Part shown: piece after piece, positions 41,625-50,319 of the stretch
How the letters are laid out: each line of letters begins with the position of its first letter
Numbering within the stretch: the first letter of the stretch is position 1
NCBI RefSeq assembly: GCF_900163695.1
Contig: NZ_FUIC01000016.1
Coordinates: forward strand, 56,692-120,691
DNA from: Gulosibacter sp. 10
GTDB lineage: Bacteria > Actinomycetota > Actinomycetes > Actinomycetales > Microbacteriaceae
DNA: 64,000 nt
Direction: 5' to 3'
Notes under the pieces: generated by a model
Database searches by the model: none
The model's input: the letters and a program-made list of their open reading frames with translations, nothing else
What the model was told of the DNA's origin: nothing
Made by a program: the position numbers and the translations under genes

Positions 41625-44600
41625 TGTCGCAGCAGAACCCTCCGCAGGGCCGTCCACCGCAGCAGGGAGGTTCCGGGAACGGTCGGCAGGGGCCCGGGCA
41701 TCCGGCCCCGAACGGCGACGGCGGCCAGCACGCCCCGGGCCGCTGGCCGCAGCACGGGCAGCAGCCGTATCCGCAGCAGCACGGCGGCGGACACCAGCAG
41801 CCCGGCATGCCGCCGCAGCCGGGACAGCCGCCGGCCGGATTCCCGAACCAGCCGCCCCAGCCCGGCGGGGGAGCCCGGCCCGGCTCCGCGCCGCAGCAGT
41901 ACCAGGGCGGACCGCCCCCGCACCCGGGCCAGCAGCATCCCGGCCAGCAGGGGCCCGGTCAGCATCACCCCGGGCAGCAGGGCGCCCCGCAGCAGCCGCT
42001 CGCGACCAGCCTCGCCGACGGCGACTGGCACCAGATGCACAAGCTCACGCCGTGGCTGAACTTCGGCGGCGGCATCATCGCGAGCTTCTTCATCCTCTTC
42101 TGGATCCTCGTCTCCCTCATCGGCTCGATCTTCGACAACGAGCTCGACTTCCCCCTCGGCGCGGTGCTCGGGCTCGCGGCGCTCGGATTCGTGATCCTCG
42201 TCGCGCTGATCGGCGTCATCGTCTTCCTCGACTTCAAGAACCGGCAGTTCCGGCTCACGAGCGAGGTCTTCGAGCTGCGCAGCGGCGTGATCGGCAAGAA
42301 CAACCGCCAGGTGCGCCTCGACCGCCTGCAGTCGGTCAACCTCACCCGGCCGCTGCTGCCGCGGCTGCTCGGCCTCACCCAGCTCGAGACGAGCGGCGCC
42401 GGCAAGGACAGCGACATCAAGCTGCAGTACCTGAGCAAGGACCAGGCCGAGTCCCTGCGCACCGACGTGCTGCGCCGCGCATCGGGCGCGAAGAAGCGCA
42501 AGCAGCACGGCTACTCGGCCCCCGCCCCCGGCCAGCAGCAGGTCCCCGCGGGCGCTCCTCCGGCGCCGGGGCGGAACGCGCCCGGCGCGGCCCCCGCCGG
42601 CCACGCGCCCGCGCCGCAGCCGCACCGCCGGCGCACGCTCAGCGACTACATCGACGCCGCCGTGGACGACTTCTCCTCACCCGAGCTCGCCGAGGGCAGC
42701 GTGCCGCAGCAGGCCGTCGTCAACGTCGCGCCCGGTCGGGTGGCCGGCGCGACCTTCCTCAGCATGGTCGTCACTGCCATCGTGCTGTTCGTGTTCGGCC
42801 TGATCATCGGCCTCCCGCTCGCGATCATCCTGAGCGCCTCCATCGACAACGTCTCGTTCGGCGTCGTGTTCATCGCCGCCGTCGCCGGCGCACTCGGCAT
42901 CGGCGTCTTCCTGCTCATCATCGGCGGCATCGCCGCGGTGAGCACCCTCATGAGCTCGATGAACTACACCATCGCCGGCACCAGCGACGGCGTGCGCATC
43001 GGCCGCGGCCTGCTCAACCAGACCAACGACACCGTGCCGCCCGGCCGCATCCACAGCGTGCAGCTGCGCCAGCCCTGGCTCTGGCGCAAGTTCGGCTGGT
43101 ACGAGGTGCGCGTCGACCGCGCCGACCTGCAGAACAGCGCCTCCTCGGACAGCAACGAGCAGTCGCAGAACCTGCGCCGCCAGGTGATCCTGCCCGTCGG
43201 CACCTGGACCGACGCGCAGCGCGTGCTCTCCCTCGTGCTGCCCATGCACATGAGCCAGCACACCGCGGAGATCCTCACCACCGCGATGAAGCCGGGCCCG
43301 CAGCCCACCTTCATCCCCACGCCCTCGAAGGCGCGGATCCTCCACCCGTTCACCTCGCGCCGCCTCGGCTACGCGATCGACCGCGGCGTGATCTACCTGC
43401 GCAAGGGCTACTTCGACCGCCGCATCGCGATGATCCCCGGCGAGCGCATCCAGTCCATCACGCTGCACGACAGCCCCATCCAGCGCGGCCTCGGCGTCGT
43501 CTCGCTGTGGATCAACACCGTCGGCCGCGCCGTGACCACGCGCCTGCCGAACGTGGACGCCGCCACCTCGACGCAGCTCTTCGACCAGCTCGAGAGCCTC
43601 GCCATCGCCCGCGCCGCTGCCGACACCTCGCACCGCTGGAGCGAGGCCGCCGCGCGCACCGCGCTCGCGACCGCGCACATGGTGGCGCAGGATGCGCAGG
43701 CCAGCGGCCAGCGCGTCGACCCGTACACGATGCGCGTGCTGGAGGCCGAGGCGGCCTGGCAACGCGAGCAGGGCGGGCAGGATGCGCAGGGGCACGGGCA
43801 GGCGCCGACCGGGGCCACCGGGTCCGGGGGTTCGGGGCAGCGTCCCGGTTCCCAGGGATCCGGGCCTCAGGGGGCTGATCCTCAGGGCTCCGGTTCGCGC
43901 GGGCCCGATTCGTACGGGCCCGGCGCGCAGGGGCCTGGCCCTCAGAGCGCCGGCCCGCACGGCTCCGGTCCTCAGGGGCACGGTTCGGCGCAGCCGTTCG
44001 GCGGACCCGCGGGCGGGCAGCCCGGCGGCTGGCAGCCTCCGGCCTCCCCTCCGGCTCCCGCGGCTCGGCCGGCGCAGCCGCCGTACCCGCCGCAGCCCGG
44101 CCGCGAGGACGCCGCAGGATCGCAGCCGCGCCCGGCGCAGCAGCCCGCACCGGACTCGCCGCGGCGGCAGGGCGCCCAGGACGGTCCGGCGCAGCAGCCG
44201 GCGCCCGGCGCGCCGGGGTCGGCTTTCGACGGATCGGGCCGTCCCGATCGGGGCGCGCCCGGGCAGGGCGCGCCCTACGGGCAGCCTCCTTGCCCGTCCG
44301 AGACCCCGCATCCGGGCGATCCATCGCGCGAGGGCAGGCCGCCCCAGCAGGGCGCCGCGCCGCAGTACGGCACCGCACCGCAGCATGACCGGGCGCCGCA
44401 GCCGAGTCGGCCGCCGTACGCCCCGCAACAGCCTCCGCAGCCCGGCGCCGATCAGGCTCCGCGCTCCGCGCAGCCGCAGGGCGAGCCTCGCCCCGAGGCC
44501 GCTCCGGAGCCGCCGCTCCGTCGCGATCGCCGGCGCGGTCCCGGCGCGGGTCAGGGCCCCGAGGCAGGCGCATCCGATCGGCCGGCGACACCGCCGCAGC

Positions 44601-44998
44601 CGAGCGGGTACACGCCCGTGCCGCCATCGGCCCCGCAGTACCCGCCGCAGGCGCCTGCCGGTTCGCAGCCTGATCAGCAGCCTCCTGTCACCAGGCCGCG
44701 TGATGAGCGGCCGAGCCCGCAGTACCCGCCCCAGGCGCCCGTAGGCCCGCAGCCGGATGCGCAGCGTCCCGTAGCCGAGCCGCGAGATGAGCAGCCGAGC
44801 CCGCAGTACCCGCCGCAGGCCCCCGGAAGCTCACAGCCCGAACCGCAGCATCCCGCGGGGCAGGCGCCCGACGAACGGCGAAGCTCCGGGCACGATGAGG
44901 AAGGCGCCGAACCCTCGGCCCCCGACGCGCCGCGCGAGACCGGCGGCGACGAGCTCCCGCCGCTGCCCCCGCTGCCGCCGCACGGACCGGCGCGGTGA
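41624..44998 (+). CDS. YdbT-type PH-domain membrane protein with very long disordered termini
   Basis: 1124 residues, against about 500 for typical YdbT proteins. Residues 1-125 are Gln/Pro/Gly-rich (PGQQHPGQQGPGQHHPGQQG). Residues about 125-690 hold the core: two membrane helices, a bPH2 domain (LTSEVFELRSGVIGKNNRQV), a linker, two more helices, a second bPH2 (RIGRGLLNQTNDTVPPGRIH) and a third (IDRGVIYLRKGYFDRRIAMI). Residues about 690-1124 are disordered, with collagen-like Gly-rich stretches and three tandem copies of a 27-residue unit starting YPPQAP. ATG 41624 overlaps the previous stop (TGATG); an in-frame GTG at 41621 is equally possible. The last 4 bases overlap the next gene. Confidence 0.88.
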   Translation: MSQQNPPQGRPPQQGGSGNGRQGPGHPAPNGDGGQHAPGRWPQHGQQPYPQQHGGGHQQPGMPPQPGQPPAGFPNQPPQPGGGARPGSAPQQYQGGPPPHPGQQHPGQQGPGQHHPGQQGAPQQPLATSLADGDWHQMHKLTPWLNFGGGIIASFFILFWILVSLIGSIFDNELDFPLGAVLGLAALGFVILVALIGVIVFLDFKNRQFRLTSEVFELRSGVIGKNNRQVRLDRLQSVNLTRPLLPRLLGLTQLETSGAGKDSDIKLQYLSKDQAESLRTDVLRRASGAKKRKQHGYSAPAPGQQQVPAGAPPAPGRNAPGAAPAGHAPAPQPHRRRTLSDYIDAAVDDFSSPELAEGSVPQQAVVNVAPGRVAGATFLSMVVTAIVLFVFGLIIGLPLAIILSASIDNVSFGVVFIAAVAGALGIGVFLLIIGGIAAVSTLMSSMNYTIAGTSDGVRIGRGLLNQTNDTVPPGRIHSVQLRQPWLWRKFGWYEVRVDRADLQNSASSDSNEQSQNLRRQVILPVGTWTDAQRVLSLVLPMHMSQHTAEILTTAMKPGPQPTFIPTPSKARILHPFTSRRLGYAIDRGVIYLRKGYFDRRIAMIPGERIQSITLHDSPIQRGLGVVSLWINTVGRAVTTRLPNVDAATSTQLFDQLESLAIARAAADTSHRWSEAAARTALATAHMVAQDAQASGQRVDPYTMRVLEAEAAWQREQGGQDAQGHGQAPTGATGSGGSGQRPGSQGSGPQGADPQGSGSRGPDSYGPGAQGPGPQSAGPHGSGPQGHGSAQPFGGPAGGQPGGWQPPASPPAPAARPAQPPYPPQPGREDAAGSQPRPAQQPAPDSPRRQGAQDGPAQQPAPGAPGSAFDGSGRPDRGAPGQGAPYGQPPCPSETPHPGDPSREGRPPQQGAAPQYGTAPQHDRAPQPSRPPYAPQQPPQPGADQAPRSAQPQGEPRPEAAPEPPLRRDRRRGPGAGQGPEAGASDRPATPPQPSGYTPVPPSAPQYPPQAPAGSQPDQQPPVTRPRDERPSPQYPPQAPVGPQPDAQRPVAEPRDEQPSPQYPPQAPGSSQPEPQHPAGQAPDERRSSGHDEEGAEPSAPDAPRETGGDELPPLPPLPPHGPAR

Positions 44999-45705
44999 GC
45001 GCATCCGAGCGCGACGGACGGCTGGGCGTCGGCATCGTCGGCGACGAGCCGACCGCGGCCGTCCTCGCCCGGGGCCTGGCCGGAGCGGGCCACGCCATCA
45101 TCGGCGCGGCCATCGACGACGACCAGGCACTCGAGCGCGCCGAAGCCCTGCTTCCGGGGCTGCAGCGGCTCGCCGACCGGCAGGTGATCGAGCGCAGCGA
45201 GCTCGTGATCCTCGCCGAGCCCGAGGAGCGGCTCGAGCGCCGGGTGCGGGAGCTCACCGACGCCGGCGCGTGGGTGCCCGGCCAGCTCGTGATGCACAAC
45301 CTCGCGGGCCACGGCACGCGCATCCTCGGCGCCGCGCTCGACCGCGGCGCCATCCCGCTCGCCATCCACCCGGCCATCGACATCACCGGCACCTCGCTCG
45401 ACCTCACGCGTCTCCGCGAGGGATGGTGCGCCGTCACCGCGCCCCGGCCGGTGCTGCCGATCGCGCAGGCCCTCGTCGTCGAGCTCGGCGCCGAGCCCGT
45501 CGTGATCGCGGAGGAGGACCGCGGCACCTACGCCGAGGCCATCGAGACCGCCACCTCCTTCACCCGCTCGATCGTGAAGCAGGCCACCGCGCTGCTCGCT
45601 GGCGTCGGCGTCGAGCAGCCGGGCTTCGTGCTCTCGAGCCTCGTGCGCTCGGCCGCCGACAACGCCCTCGCCGACGCGAGCCCGGAGCTGCCGGAGGGGC
45701 TGTAG
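44995..45705 (+). CDS. Rossmann-fold plus DUF2520 family protein
   Basis: A 236-residue protein with an N-terminal Rossmann fold (LGVGIVGDEPTAAVLARGLAGAGH) and a C-terminal helical DUF2520 domain (YAEAIETATSFTRSIVKQA and onward). MHNLAGHGTRIL and AIHPAIDITGTSLDL are the conserved loops around the putative active site. The family resembles the short ketopantoate reductase/pyrroline-5-carboxylate reductase group and sits just before panC in many Actinobacteria, so a part in pantothenate synthesis is an attractive inference that remains unproven. GTG 44995 overlaps the previous stop by 4 bases. Confidence 0.85.
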   Translation: MSASERDGRLGVGIVGDEPTAAVLARGLAGAGHAIIGAAIDDDQALERAEALLPGLQRLADRQVIERSELVILAEPEERLERRVRELTDAGAWVPGQLVMHNLAGHGTRILGAALDRGAIPLAIHPAIDITGTSLDLTRLREGWCAVTAPRPVLPIAQALVVELGAEPVVIAEEDRGTYAEAIETATSFTRSIVKQATALLAGVGVEQPGFVLSSLVRSAADNALADASPELPEGL

Positions 45706-45744
45706 GGCAGTCGACGGCCGCCCCGCCTCGCGACGACCGCCGAG

Positions 45745-45750
45745 TAGGCT
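45745..45750 (+). promoter_or_regulatory. -10 element of a probable leaderless panC transcript
   Basis: TAGGCT is followed by 7 bases and then the GTG start at 45758; no Shine-Dalgarno lies between. This is the textbook geometry of an actinobacterial leaderless promoter. Confidence 0.5.
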
Positions 45751-45757
45751 CGTCCCC

Positions 45758-46627
45758 GTGACTCGAATCCTCCGGACCGTGACCGAGACCCGCGCGGCGA
45801 TCGCCGAACTCGCCGCCCGAGCCGGAGCCGAGCCCGACAAGGCCCGTCTCGCCCTCGTGCCCACCATGGGCGCCCTGCACGACGGCCACCGAGCGCTCAT
45901 CCGCCTCGCGCGGGAACGGGCCGAGATCGTGATCGTGTCGATCTTCGTCAACCCGCTGCAGTTCGCGCCCGACGAGGACCTCGACCGCTACCCGCGCACC
46001 CCCGAGGCCGACCTCGCGGTGCTCGAGGCCGAGGGCGTCCACGCCGCGTTCATGCCCGCCGTCGCCGAGATGTACCCCGACCTCGAGCACGTCACGACGG
46101 TGTCGGCGGGCGAGGCCGGGCGCATCCTCGAAGGCGAATACCGGCCCACCCACTTCGACGGCGTGCTCACCGTCGTCGCCAAGCTCTTCAACATCATCCG
46201 CCCCGACATCGCCGTGTTCGGCGAGAAGGACGCCCAGCAGCTCGCGCTCGTGCGCCGGATGGTGCGCGACCTCGACTTCCCGCTCGAGATCGTCGCGCAT
46301 CCCATCGTCCGCGAAGCCGACGGCCTGGCCCGCTCGAGCCGCAACGCCTACCTCGGCGAGGAGGAGCGCGGCATCGCCCTGACCCTCAAGCGCGCGCTCG
46401 ACGCGGTCGAGGCCGCCGCGCCCCGCGGACGGGACGACGCCATCGCCGCAGGCCGGGCGGTCTACGACGCCCAGGCATTGGCTAGCATGGACTACTTGGA
46501 GCTCGTCGACGCCGCCACATTCGCGCCGATCGACGACACGTTCGCAGGCGAAGCGCTCGCGCTCACCGCCGCCAGAATCGGCACCACACGACTCATCGAC
46601 AACCGGCCGGTCGCGATGCGCCACTAG
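45758..46627 (+). CDS. panC: Pantothenate synthetase (pantoate-beta-alanine ligase)
   Basis: A 289-residue ATP-dependent ligase that joins pantoate and beta-alanine to give pantothenate, the precursor of coenzyme A. Markers are VPTMGALHDGH (residues 30-40; HIGH-like motif), SIFVNPLQF, FGEKDAQQL, and MSSRN-type LARSSRNAYL. Start GTG 45758, apparently leaderless. No panB or panD is in the window. It precedes lysS by 54 bases, as in many Actinobacteria. Confidence 0.95.
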   Translation: MTRILRTVTETRAAIAELAARAGAEPDKARLALVPTMGALHDGHRALIRLARERAEIVIVSIFVNPLQFAPDEDLDRYPRTPEADLAVLEAEGVHAAFMPAVAEMYPDLEHVTTVSAGEAGRILEGEYRPTHFDGVLTVVAKLFNIIRPDIAVFGEKDAQQLALVRRMVRDLDFPLEIVAHPIVREADGLARSSRNAYLGEEERGIALTLKRALDAVEAAAPRGRDDAIAAGRAVYDAQALASMDYLELVDAATFAPIDDTFAGEALALTAARIGTTRLIDNRPVAMRH

Positions 46628-46681
46628 CGCACGCGCGCCGGCCCACCGCATCCGGCCACTCGAACCCGCGAGGAAAACAGC

Positions 46682-48190
46682 ATGGCAAACACGCCTGACC
46701 AGCACGAACCGCTTACCGAGCAGGAAGCATCCGAGCAGAAGCAGGTGCGCCTCGACAAGCGGGAGCGCATGATCGAGGCCGGGCTGCCCGCATACCCCAT
46801 CTCCCTGCCGATCACCACGACGATCGACGAGGTCGTCGCCGGCCACCAGGGGCTCGAGGCCGACGTGAAGACCGGCGACATCGTCGGCGTCGCCGGCCGC
46901 ATCGTGCACCTCCGAAACACCGGCAAGCTGTGCTTCGCCGCCCTGCAGTCGGGTACGGGCGCGCGCATCCAGGCGATGATCTCGCTCGCCGAGGTGGGCG
47001 AGGAGGCGCTCGCGCAGTGGAAGGAGTTCGTCGACCTCGGCGACCAGATCTTCGTCGCCGGCGAGGTCATCACCTCCCGCCGCGGCGAGCTCTCGATCAT
47101 GGCGACCGAATGGCGCATGGCCGCGAAGGCGATCCGCCCGCTGCCGAACCTCCACACCGAGCTGAACGAGGAGACGCGCGTGCGCCAGCGCTACCTCGAC
47201 CTCATCACCCGGCCCGCCGCGCGCGACATGGTGCGCACCCGCGCGCTCACCAACGCCTCCCTGCGCGACACCTTCACCCGGCACGGCTTCCTCGAGGTCG
47301 AGACGCCGATGCTTCAGACCCTCCACGGCGGCGCCGCGGCGCGTCCCTTCTCCACGCACTCCAACGCCTTCGACACCGAGCTCTTCCTCCGCATCGCGCC
47401 CGAGCTCTACCTCAAGCGCGCCCTCGTGGGCGGGCTCGAGCGCGTCTTCGAGATCAACCGCAACTTCCGCAACGAAGGCGCCGACTCGACCCACTCGCCC
47501 GAGTTCGCGATGCTCGAGGCGTACCAGGCCTACGGCGACTACAACTCGATCGCCGACCTCACCCAGGAGCTCGTGCAGAACGCCGCCCGCGCCGTCTCCG
47601 GCGACGGCAGCTGCGTCGTGACCTGGGCCGACGGCACGCAGTTCGACCTCGGCGGCGACTGGCCGCGCATGTCGATGTACGAGTCGCTCTCGGAGGCCGC
47701 CGGCGTCGAGGTCACCCCCGAGACCTCGGTCGAGGAGCTGCAGGCGCTCGCGGACCGCGAGGGCGTCGAGCTCTCGCTGCCCAACCACGGCAAGCTCGTC
47801 GAAGAGCTCTGGGAGCACTTCGTCAAGGACCGGCTCGACAAGCCCGTGTTCGTCATCGACTTCCCCGTCGAGACCTCGCCGCTCACCGCCGCCCACCGCA
47901 GCAAGCCCGGCGTCGTCGAGAAGTGGGACCTCTACGTCCGCGGCTTCGAGCTGGCCACCGGCTACTCCGAGCTCATCGACCCCGTCGACCAGCGCGCCCG
48001 CTTCGTCGAGCAGGCCCGCGAATCCGCCCGCGGCGACGACGAGGCCATGCAGCTCGACGAGGACTTCCTCGCCGCGCTCGAGCACGGCATGCCTCCCGCC
48101 GGCGGCATGGGCATGGGCATCGACCGCCTGCTGATGGCCCTCACCGGCCTCGGCATCCGCGAGACCGTGCTCTTCCCGCTCGTGAAGTAG
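46682..48190 (+). CDS. lysS: Lysyl-tRNA synthetase, class II
   Basis: A 502-residue class II aminoacyl-tRNA synthetase. The N-terminal OB-fold anticodon domain ([19 protein letters not shown], residues about 65-83) is followed by the catalytic domain: motif 1 around [21 protein letters not shown], motif 2 [20 protein letters not shown], motif 3 [15 protein letters not shown] near the end. It charges tRNA-Lys. GAGGAAAAC precedes the ATG by 6 bases. A strong hairpin follows the stop. Confidence 0.96.
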   Translation: MANTPDQHEPLTEQEASEQKQVRLDKRERMIEAGLPAYPISLPITTTIDEVVAGHQGLEADVKTGDIVGVAGRIVHLRNTGKLCFAALQSGTGARIQAMISLAEVGEEALAQWKEFVDLGDQIFVAGEVITSRRGELSIMATEWRMAAKAIRPLPNLHTELNEETRVRQRYLDLITRPAARDMVRTRALTNASLRDTFTRHGFLEVETPMLQTLHGGAAARPFSTHSNAFDTELFLRIAPELYLKRALVGGLERVFEINRNFRNEGADSTHSPEFAMLEAYQAYGDYNSIADLTQELVQNAARAVSGDGSCVVTWADGTQFDLGGDWPRMSMYESLSEAAGVEVTPETSVEELQALADREGVELSLPNHGKLVEELWEHFVKDRLDKPVFVIDFPVETSPLTAAHRSKPGVVEKWDLYVRGFELATGYSELIDPVDQRARFVEQARESARGDDEAMQLDEDFLAALEHGMPPAGGMGMGIDRLLMALTGLGIRETVLFPLVK

Positions 48191-48202
48191 GCATTCGCCA
48201 CC

Positions 48203-48239
48203 ACGCCGCCCCGCAGGGTTCTTTCCTGCGGGGCGGCGT
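48203..48239 (+). terminator. Hairpin terminator after lysS
   Basis: ACGCCGCCCCGCAGG (48203-48217) pairs perfectly with 48225-48239 around GTTCTTT, 12 bases past the lysS stop. Only CGCGTTT follows. Confidence 0.75.
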
Positions 48240-48286
48240 CGCGTTTCCGGCGAGGAACGGTGCCGAGGAAGCCTCTACCGCTGGAC

Positions 48287-48362
48287 CTGCAGTAAGACGT
48301 CTGCGACGAAGGCAAGCTCTCGTTTCTGACGGGGTGGCTGCAGCACAAACGTCTTATCGCAG
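48287..48362. repeat. 76-bp palindromic element, copy C
   Basis: CTGCAGTAAGACGT (48287-48300) and ACGTCTTATCGCAG (48349-48362) are inverted repeats with 2 mismatches in 14. A second element of equal length lies 127 bases further on. The outer bases CTGCANTARGA resemble those of the 80-bp elements at 1694 and 4656. Confidence 0.78.
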
Positions 48363-48489
48363 AGCACCTCGCTAAGAACCAGTTGACGCCTGTGGCAGGG
48401 AGGTCACTCCGCTCATGTGTGCGAGAACCGGGCAGCCCCGCATAGCTGTGCCGCTTGCCGTGCGCCTTTCCGTCGATTTAAGCCGGGAC

Positions 48490-48565
48490 CTGCACTAAGA
48501 CGTTCCTGACGGAGGTACGTCTTCGCAGAGACGGACTTGTGCCTGCAGCGGACGTCTTACTGCAG
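48490..48565. repeat. 76-bp palindromic element, copy D
   Basis: CTGCACTAAGACGT (48490-48503) and ACGTCTTACTGCAG (48552-48565) are inverted repeats with 1 mismatch in 14. It has the same length and termini as copy C; the middle differs much more. Confidence 0.8.
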
Positions 48566-48667
48566 ATTCGGGTGGTCCGGCTAGCCCTGAGGTTGTGGAC
48601 GGCCGAATATCCACCTGTTGTGCAGTTGCCACCGTCTTCCTGCGGCCGGTGCAGCCACTATCGGCGC

Positions 48668-49594
48668 ATGGATCTGCAGGCACTGCTCGAGCAAAGGCAT
48701 GGAGTGGTCACCGCTGCGGAGCTGCGGTCGATCGGCGTGACGCGTCATGGCACGGGACTGCTGCTCTCGGGCGGAACGCTTCGGCGCATCGCACGAGGAC
48801 GGTATGCGGTTCCCGATCCGCTCGATAAATACGGGCGGGCTCGTGCGCTCAACGGTCTCGTCACCTGTGTGAGCGCGCTCGCGGACCATGGCCTCTGGGT
48901 TCCAGAACGGTCAGGTGCTCATCACGTTCGAGTGACCCGTGAAGTCGCGCAGCGCATCATCAGCGATCCGGTCGCTCGTAGCATCGCCCCCAGAACCGAA
49001 CTGCATGTGCTCCCGCGCCGCATACCGGGCGCCGTGTCAAGTCGGGGGAGGGGGCGGTGCAGCGCCCTGCGCCACCCGCCGGTCGACTCCCTCTGGCACA
49101 CGATCCTCACCGCTGCGCACTGCTGCGAGGTCGACGAGCTCGTCGCGGTGCTCGAGTCGGCGATGCGCCGCGGCGTCGCGCAGGAGGACATCCTCGCGGC
49201 GGCGGGCCACGGCAACGCGCGCCTCCGCCGTGCCGCGGGACTGCTCGAGCAAGGTGCGGAATCCGGGGCCGAGTCGATCGCGAGAGTGCGGTTGCGGGCA
49301 CTGCGGGTGCCGATGCGCATCCAGGCTCGGATCGGCCGCTGGCCGGTGGACCTGCTACTCGGCGAACGGCTCGTCATCGAGATCGACGGCCGCAGCTACC
49401 ACTCCGCCGAGCACGACTTCCTGCGCGACCGCGTGAAGGACCGCGAGCTGCACGAGCTGGGCTGCACCGTGATGCGGTTCACCTATAGCGAGATCATGCG
49501 CGACTGGGAGGCGTGCTTCGCGCAGATCCGACGGTTCGTCCGGGCAGGACGTCACCGCGCGCCGGGGAGGGGCCCGCTGCCGCCGATTCGCTGA
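48668..49594 (+). CDS. DUF559 endonuclease-like protein with AbiEi-type N-terminal domain
   Basis: A 308-residue protein. Residues 1-50 look like the winged-helix of AbiEi-type antitoxin/regulator proteins (MDLQALLEQRHGVVTAAELRSIGVTRH). The C-terminal 100 residues are DUF559, a Vsr/MutH-like PD-(D/E)XK nuclease fold: PVDLLLGERLVIEIDGRSYHS, then FLRDRVKDRELHELGCTVMRFTYSEI, where the Asp, Glu-x-Asp and Lys could form a metal site. The family is common in Actinobacteria and often lies in variable regions; its substrate is unknown, and no toxin partner (AbiEii) is adjacent. ATG 48668 is chosen because the domain starts there. Repeats flank the gene on both sides. Confidence 0.78.
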   Translation: MDLQALLEQRHGVVTAAELRSIGVTRHGTGLLLSGGTLRRIARGRYAVPDPLDKYGRARALNGLVTCVSALADHGLWVPERSGAHHVRVTREVAQRIISDPVARSIAPRTELHVLPRRIPGAVSSRGRGRCSALRHPPVDSLWHTILTAAHCCEVDELVAVLESAMRRGVAQEDILAAAGHGNARLRRAAGLLEQGAESGAESIARVRLRALRVPMRIQARIGRWPVDLLLGERLVIEIDGRSYHSAEHDFLRDRVKDRELHELGCTVMRFTYSEIMRDWEACFAQIRRFVRAGRHRAPGRGPLPPIR

Positions 49595-49945
49595 GGGCGC
49601 GGCGACACTCCCTCGGAGGTTGCGGCGGCGACGCCCGCCCGGACGCGGCGACGGTGGCGCCTGCCTGGACGCCGTGACGGCAATGCCCGCCCGGAGGTCG
49701 CGACGGCGACACCTGCGTGGAGGCTGCGTGGTGGAGTCTGCGATGCTGAGGCCCCGGAGGCCGTGACGGGGCGGCGCCTGCGTGGTGGAGGCTGCGACGG
49801 TGGCGCCTGCCTGGACATTGCAATGGCGACGCTCGCCTGGAGGCTGCGACGTTGACGCTCCGGAGGCCGTGACGGGGCGAGGCACGCTCGAAGGCTGCCG
49901 ACGCCGCGAAGGCTGCGACGGCGACGCCAACCGTAGAGGTCGGGC
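49595..49945. repeat. Degenerate minisatellite-like repeat region
   Basis: About 11 imperfect copies of a unit near GCGACGGTGGCGCCTGCCTGG plus AGGCT, with period about 23-28 bases. The unit ends (TGGAGGCT, CGGAGGCC, TGGACGCC) recur clearly; the middle varies. No convincing gene is present. It separates the DUF559 gene from the small membrane protein gene. Confidence 0.7.
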
Positions 49946-49956
49946 CCTTCTGGGAC

Positions 49957-49962
49957 TAGACT
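49957..49962 (+). promoter_or_regulatory. Candidate -10 of the small membrane protein gene
   Basis: TAGACT is followed by 9 bases and the ATG at 49972, with no usable Shine-Dalgarno; a leaderless or short-leader transcript is likely. Confidence 0.4.
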
Positions 49963-49971
49963 GGCCGGGAT

Positions 49972-50184
49972 ATGACGCAAGAATGGTGGCTCAACGCGCT
50001 GTGGTCGGTGACCCCGACCATCATCATCGGCATCCTCTTCGGCCTGATCCTGTACGCCGCCATCAACGCCGACCGCAAGGTGCGCCGCGAACGGGCGAGC
50101 ATCGAGCAGGAGGAGCGCGCCCGCTTCGAGCGCGAGCAGCAGGCCGAGGCGGCCGGCGCGGAGCCGCCCGCCGCGACCCCGTAG
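49972..50184 (+). CDS. Small single-pass membrane protein
   Basis: A 70-residue protein with one membrane helix (residues about 11-31, VTPTIIIGILFGLILYAAI) and a charged, probably coiled cytoplasmic tail (DRKVRRERASIEQEERARFEREQQ) ending in Ala/Pro. Similar small proteins lie between lysS and clpC in Microbacteriaceae. Function unknown. The codon pattern is typical of the genome and a promoter-like TAGACT precedes it, so it is probably real. Confidence 0.75.
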   Translation: MTQEWWLNALWSVTPTIIIGILFGLILYAAINADRKVRRERASIEQEERARFEREQQAEAAGAEPPAATP

Positions 50185-50319
50185 CCGTACCCCCGCACCC
50201 TGAGAGCCCTCGGGAAAACATCAGTAATCGTGGGGATTCGCCTCCTACCCTGAGGTGGTCCAGCAGGGGATGACGCTTGCTTCATCCCCGGTTTCAGGCC
50301 GTGCATCGAGGGGAGGAAC

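Larger units (their letters stand above)
48240..48667. other. Intergenic region with two palindromic elements
   Basis: Apart from the elements at 48287-48362 and 48490-48565 nothing is recognised. The region is A+T-richer than the flanking genes. Some upstream codons are open into the DUF559 frame but have no supported start. Confidence 0.5.

Noticed and set aside
41557..43878. 773-codon alternative frame inside the PH-domain gene
   Set aside because: It is an Arg/Ala/Pro-rich shadow of the GC-rich Pro/Gln repeats. The true frame carries membrane helices and bPH2 motifs.
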